From Mesobacillus selenatarsenatis SF-1 (GTDB lineage Bacteria; Bacillota; Bacilli; Bacillales; Cytobacillaceae): 43,922 nt of DNA. How positions within the stretch are numbered: the stretch's first letter is position 1; each line of letters opens with the position of its first letter. Of this stretch, positions 42,510-43,922 are shown piece by piece. The position numbers and the translations under genes are program-made. The notes beneath the pieces were generated by a model. The model made no database searches. It was not told the DNA's origin and saw only the letters and a program-made list of their open reading frames with translations. Location of the stretch: NCBI RefSeq assembly GCF_000813125.1, contig NZ_BASE01000069.1, positions 1 through 43,922 of the forward strand, read 5' to 3'.

Positions 42510-43922
42510 GTGACTGTCATACCTGATAACCAGGCACCGATTTTTAAAGAAGCTGCCGAAAAATTGAATATGATGTTCAAACCGGAAGTCGAGGAGGATG
42601 CGCGCCTTGTCCAGAAAGGGCTGATGCTCTATCGCCAGGGAACGGTCCACCATCTGAAGTATATGGTGAAGTCGATTTGGGCGACGGTCCAGGACGTGAC
42701 GCCGGTTCGTGTGTACATAAATGTTTCGGACCCTGAAGAGAGCAGCTGCACCTGCCCTGCTGGGTCGTTTTGCCGCCATCGCCTGGCTGCGTTTTTCCAG
42801 GCTTATGGTGATGTCGCGAGTGTTTCCGACTGGGTTGAAGCCTGGCGCAAGCCTGCGAAGGAGCAGATGAATGCTGAAAAATGGGGCTTGCAGCGCGCGA
42901 AGGATCTGGTTAAGAAGGATACCCGAGCGGGACATGATTACGATAGCTGGGCCGCCTCTTTCCGCGAGAGCTTCGAAGACATCGCCAAGGGCCAGGGAGA
43001 ACCGAGGGCTTATGTTGTGCCTGGATTGTTCCGTTCCTATGTTCGACGGGTTGAGGTTTCCGCTCCGCTGGAGGTCGTTTGGAAAAACCTTTATATGATC
43101 GCAGCGTCGGTCCATTCCTTTAATCTGCTCACAGAACTGGCCCGTGAATTCGGGCACGATGATGAGCCAGCAATGGACCGGTATTACAGGCCGCTTTTCG
43201 AGGATCTGTTCAATGATGCCGAGGAATACATTGAACGGCTTGCTTATGGGACAATGCCGTTTTCGTTTGATTCGTTTCTGGAAAAACTAAAGGACGAAAC
43301 GATTGGATTAACGGTTCCTGATGCTTCTGTTGGCTATGACCGGATCGATTTATATCGGCTTTTATGGGAAAAACTTTTTAAAAATGGCGGCTGGCGTGAT
43401 GGAGAGCGAGCGCGGCTTGAAAACTTTGGTGATGGCAAACGGGATCAGATTGAAGAGATTGCTTTGATTCATCAGCTTGTTTTAGCGAAGCAGGACGGAG
43501 AAGCATTGAAGCGATTCACTGCTCTCCCTGTCGGTTCCCTTCCATATATGTTTTACTGGCTTGACGGCTTCCGGGTGCAGCGAGAATGGAACCGGATGGG
43601 GCCTTTCATCGAATACCTCGTCCAGCAGTTGCGGAATTACCTGAAGCATCTAGGGGATTATTATGCTTGTAAAAAATTCACGCGTTATGCGTTGAAGCTG
43701 GTTGGTGCATTTACACGCGAGATTGGCCGCGGCGAGCTGTACGACCGGGCGCTGGCACAGGCAATGCCATACAGCTTTTACGAATATGAAGATTCCTTAT
43801 TTGAAAAAGAACAATATGAACAATGGGGCGAATTGCAGTCTTACTTTGGCTTTGAATATAACTCGATATCAAGCGAGCGGATTAAGGTTTTACAAAAAGA
43901 AGCTCCTGAAGTGTTGATTCCG
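42510..43922 (+). CDS. ywqB: SWIM zinc finger protein, YwqB-like (3' end outside window)
   Basis: Open from a GTG at 42510 to the window edge (471 codons, no stop). ACGGGGGA lies 6-8 bases before the GTG; an in-frame GTG at 42492 is a weaker alternative. The SWIM motif is complete: Cys80-x-Cys82 (SSCTCPAG), Cys88 and His90 (FCRHRLAAF). The remainder is charged and helical. In B. subtilis the SWIM protein YwqB is encoded next to the SNF2-type helicase YwqA; a helicase gene just beyond the window is expected. SWIM domains bind DNA or proteins. A 225-codon minus-strand ORF at 42480-43157 is a shadow of this gene. Confidence 0.8.
   Translation, partial: MTVIPDNQAPIFKEAAEKLNMMFKPEVEEDARLVQKGLMLYRQGTVHHLKYMVKSIWATVQDVTPVRVYINVSDPEESSCTCPAGSFCRHRLAAFFQAYGDVASVSDWVEAWRKPAKEQMNAEKWGLQRAKDLVKKDTRAGHDYDSWAASFRESFEDIAKGQGEPRAYVVPGLFRSYVRRVEVSAPLEVVWKNLYMIAASVHSFNLLTELAREFGHDDEPAMDRYYRPLFEDLFNDAEEYIERLAYGTMPFSFDSFLEKLKDETIGLTVPDASVGYDRIDLYRLLWEKLFKNGGWRDGERARLENFGDGKRDQIEEIALIHQLVLAKQDGEALKRFTALPVGSLPYMFYWLDGFRVQREWNRMGPFIEYLVQQLRNYLKHLGDYYACKKFTRYALKLVGAFTREIGRGELYDRALAQAMPYSFYEYEDSLFEKEQYEQWGELQSYFGFEYNSISSERIKVLQKEAPEVLIP

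Noticed and set aside
42480-43157. 225-aa minus-strand ORF at the window end
   Set aside because: The opposite strand encodes a SWIM motif with all zinc ligands and a good start; the long minus ORF is its shadow.

Overview
The window looks like a chromosomal segment of a Bacillus-like member of the Bacillaceae. Evidence: purine-rich ribosome binding sites with frequent GTG/TTG starts, ComK, a class D sortase, GtaB-type UDP-glucose pyrophosphorylase, a YknW/YknX pair, a YwqB-like SWIM protein and perfect CcpA cre sites. No tRNA, rRNA, CRISPR, phage or intact insertion sequence was seen.

Layout. (1) 1-480: a class I cyclic-di-GMP riboswitch in front of a 45-residue single-span membrane protein. 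(2) 521-7370: glycerol-phosphate block: ugpC-A-E-B importer (minus), divergent lipoprotein phosphodiesterase glpQ (plus), and glpK (minus) without glpF. GlpQ would release glycerol-3-phosphate from glycerophosphodiesters, Ugp would import it, and GlpK supplies the same metabolite from glycerol. (3) 7600-9740: comK (minus) with a long leader, a tiny promoter-terminator unit, a 33-residue gene, a small sigma-70-type factor (plus) and an IDEAL-domain protein. comK and the sigma factor gene share an identical 12-base upstream word. (4) 10081-16683: cell-surface block: acidic LPNTA protein plus class D sortase, SH3b/Amidase_3 and Amidase_2 hydrolases, a secreted 5'-nucleotidase and a VanZ-like protein. 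(5) 17075-23386: a 2103-residue two-headed amylopullulanase ending in LPDTA, so probably another client of the same sortase, behind a promoter with a perfect cre. (6) 23400-24230: gene-free stretch with a MITE-like repeat and an exact 21-base periodic array. (7) 24236-36299: sugar locus: binding protein and two permeases (minus), divergent from GH3, large GH94, GH13 and LacI (plus). Four identical GAAACGTTTC palindromes lie in the divergent promoter region. The GH3 + approximately 1100-residue GH94 + ABC combination resembles the Listeria innocua beta-1,2-glucooligosaccharide system. A second 21-base periodic array with a different core sits between GH3 and GH94. (8) 36601-43922: a hypothetical protein, galU/gtaB, a 51-residue gene, a LysM-NlpC/P60 endopeptidase, a small membrane protein, yknX-yknW without yknYZ, and the 5' part of a SWIM zinc-finger gene running off the end.

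Most notable: the riboswitch/micro-protein pair, the comK-sigma intergenic region, the sortase D module with its polysaccharide-degrading client, the probable sophorooligosaccharide locus, and the two 21-base arrays. All functional calls are by reading protein and DNA motifs; no database search was run.
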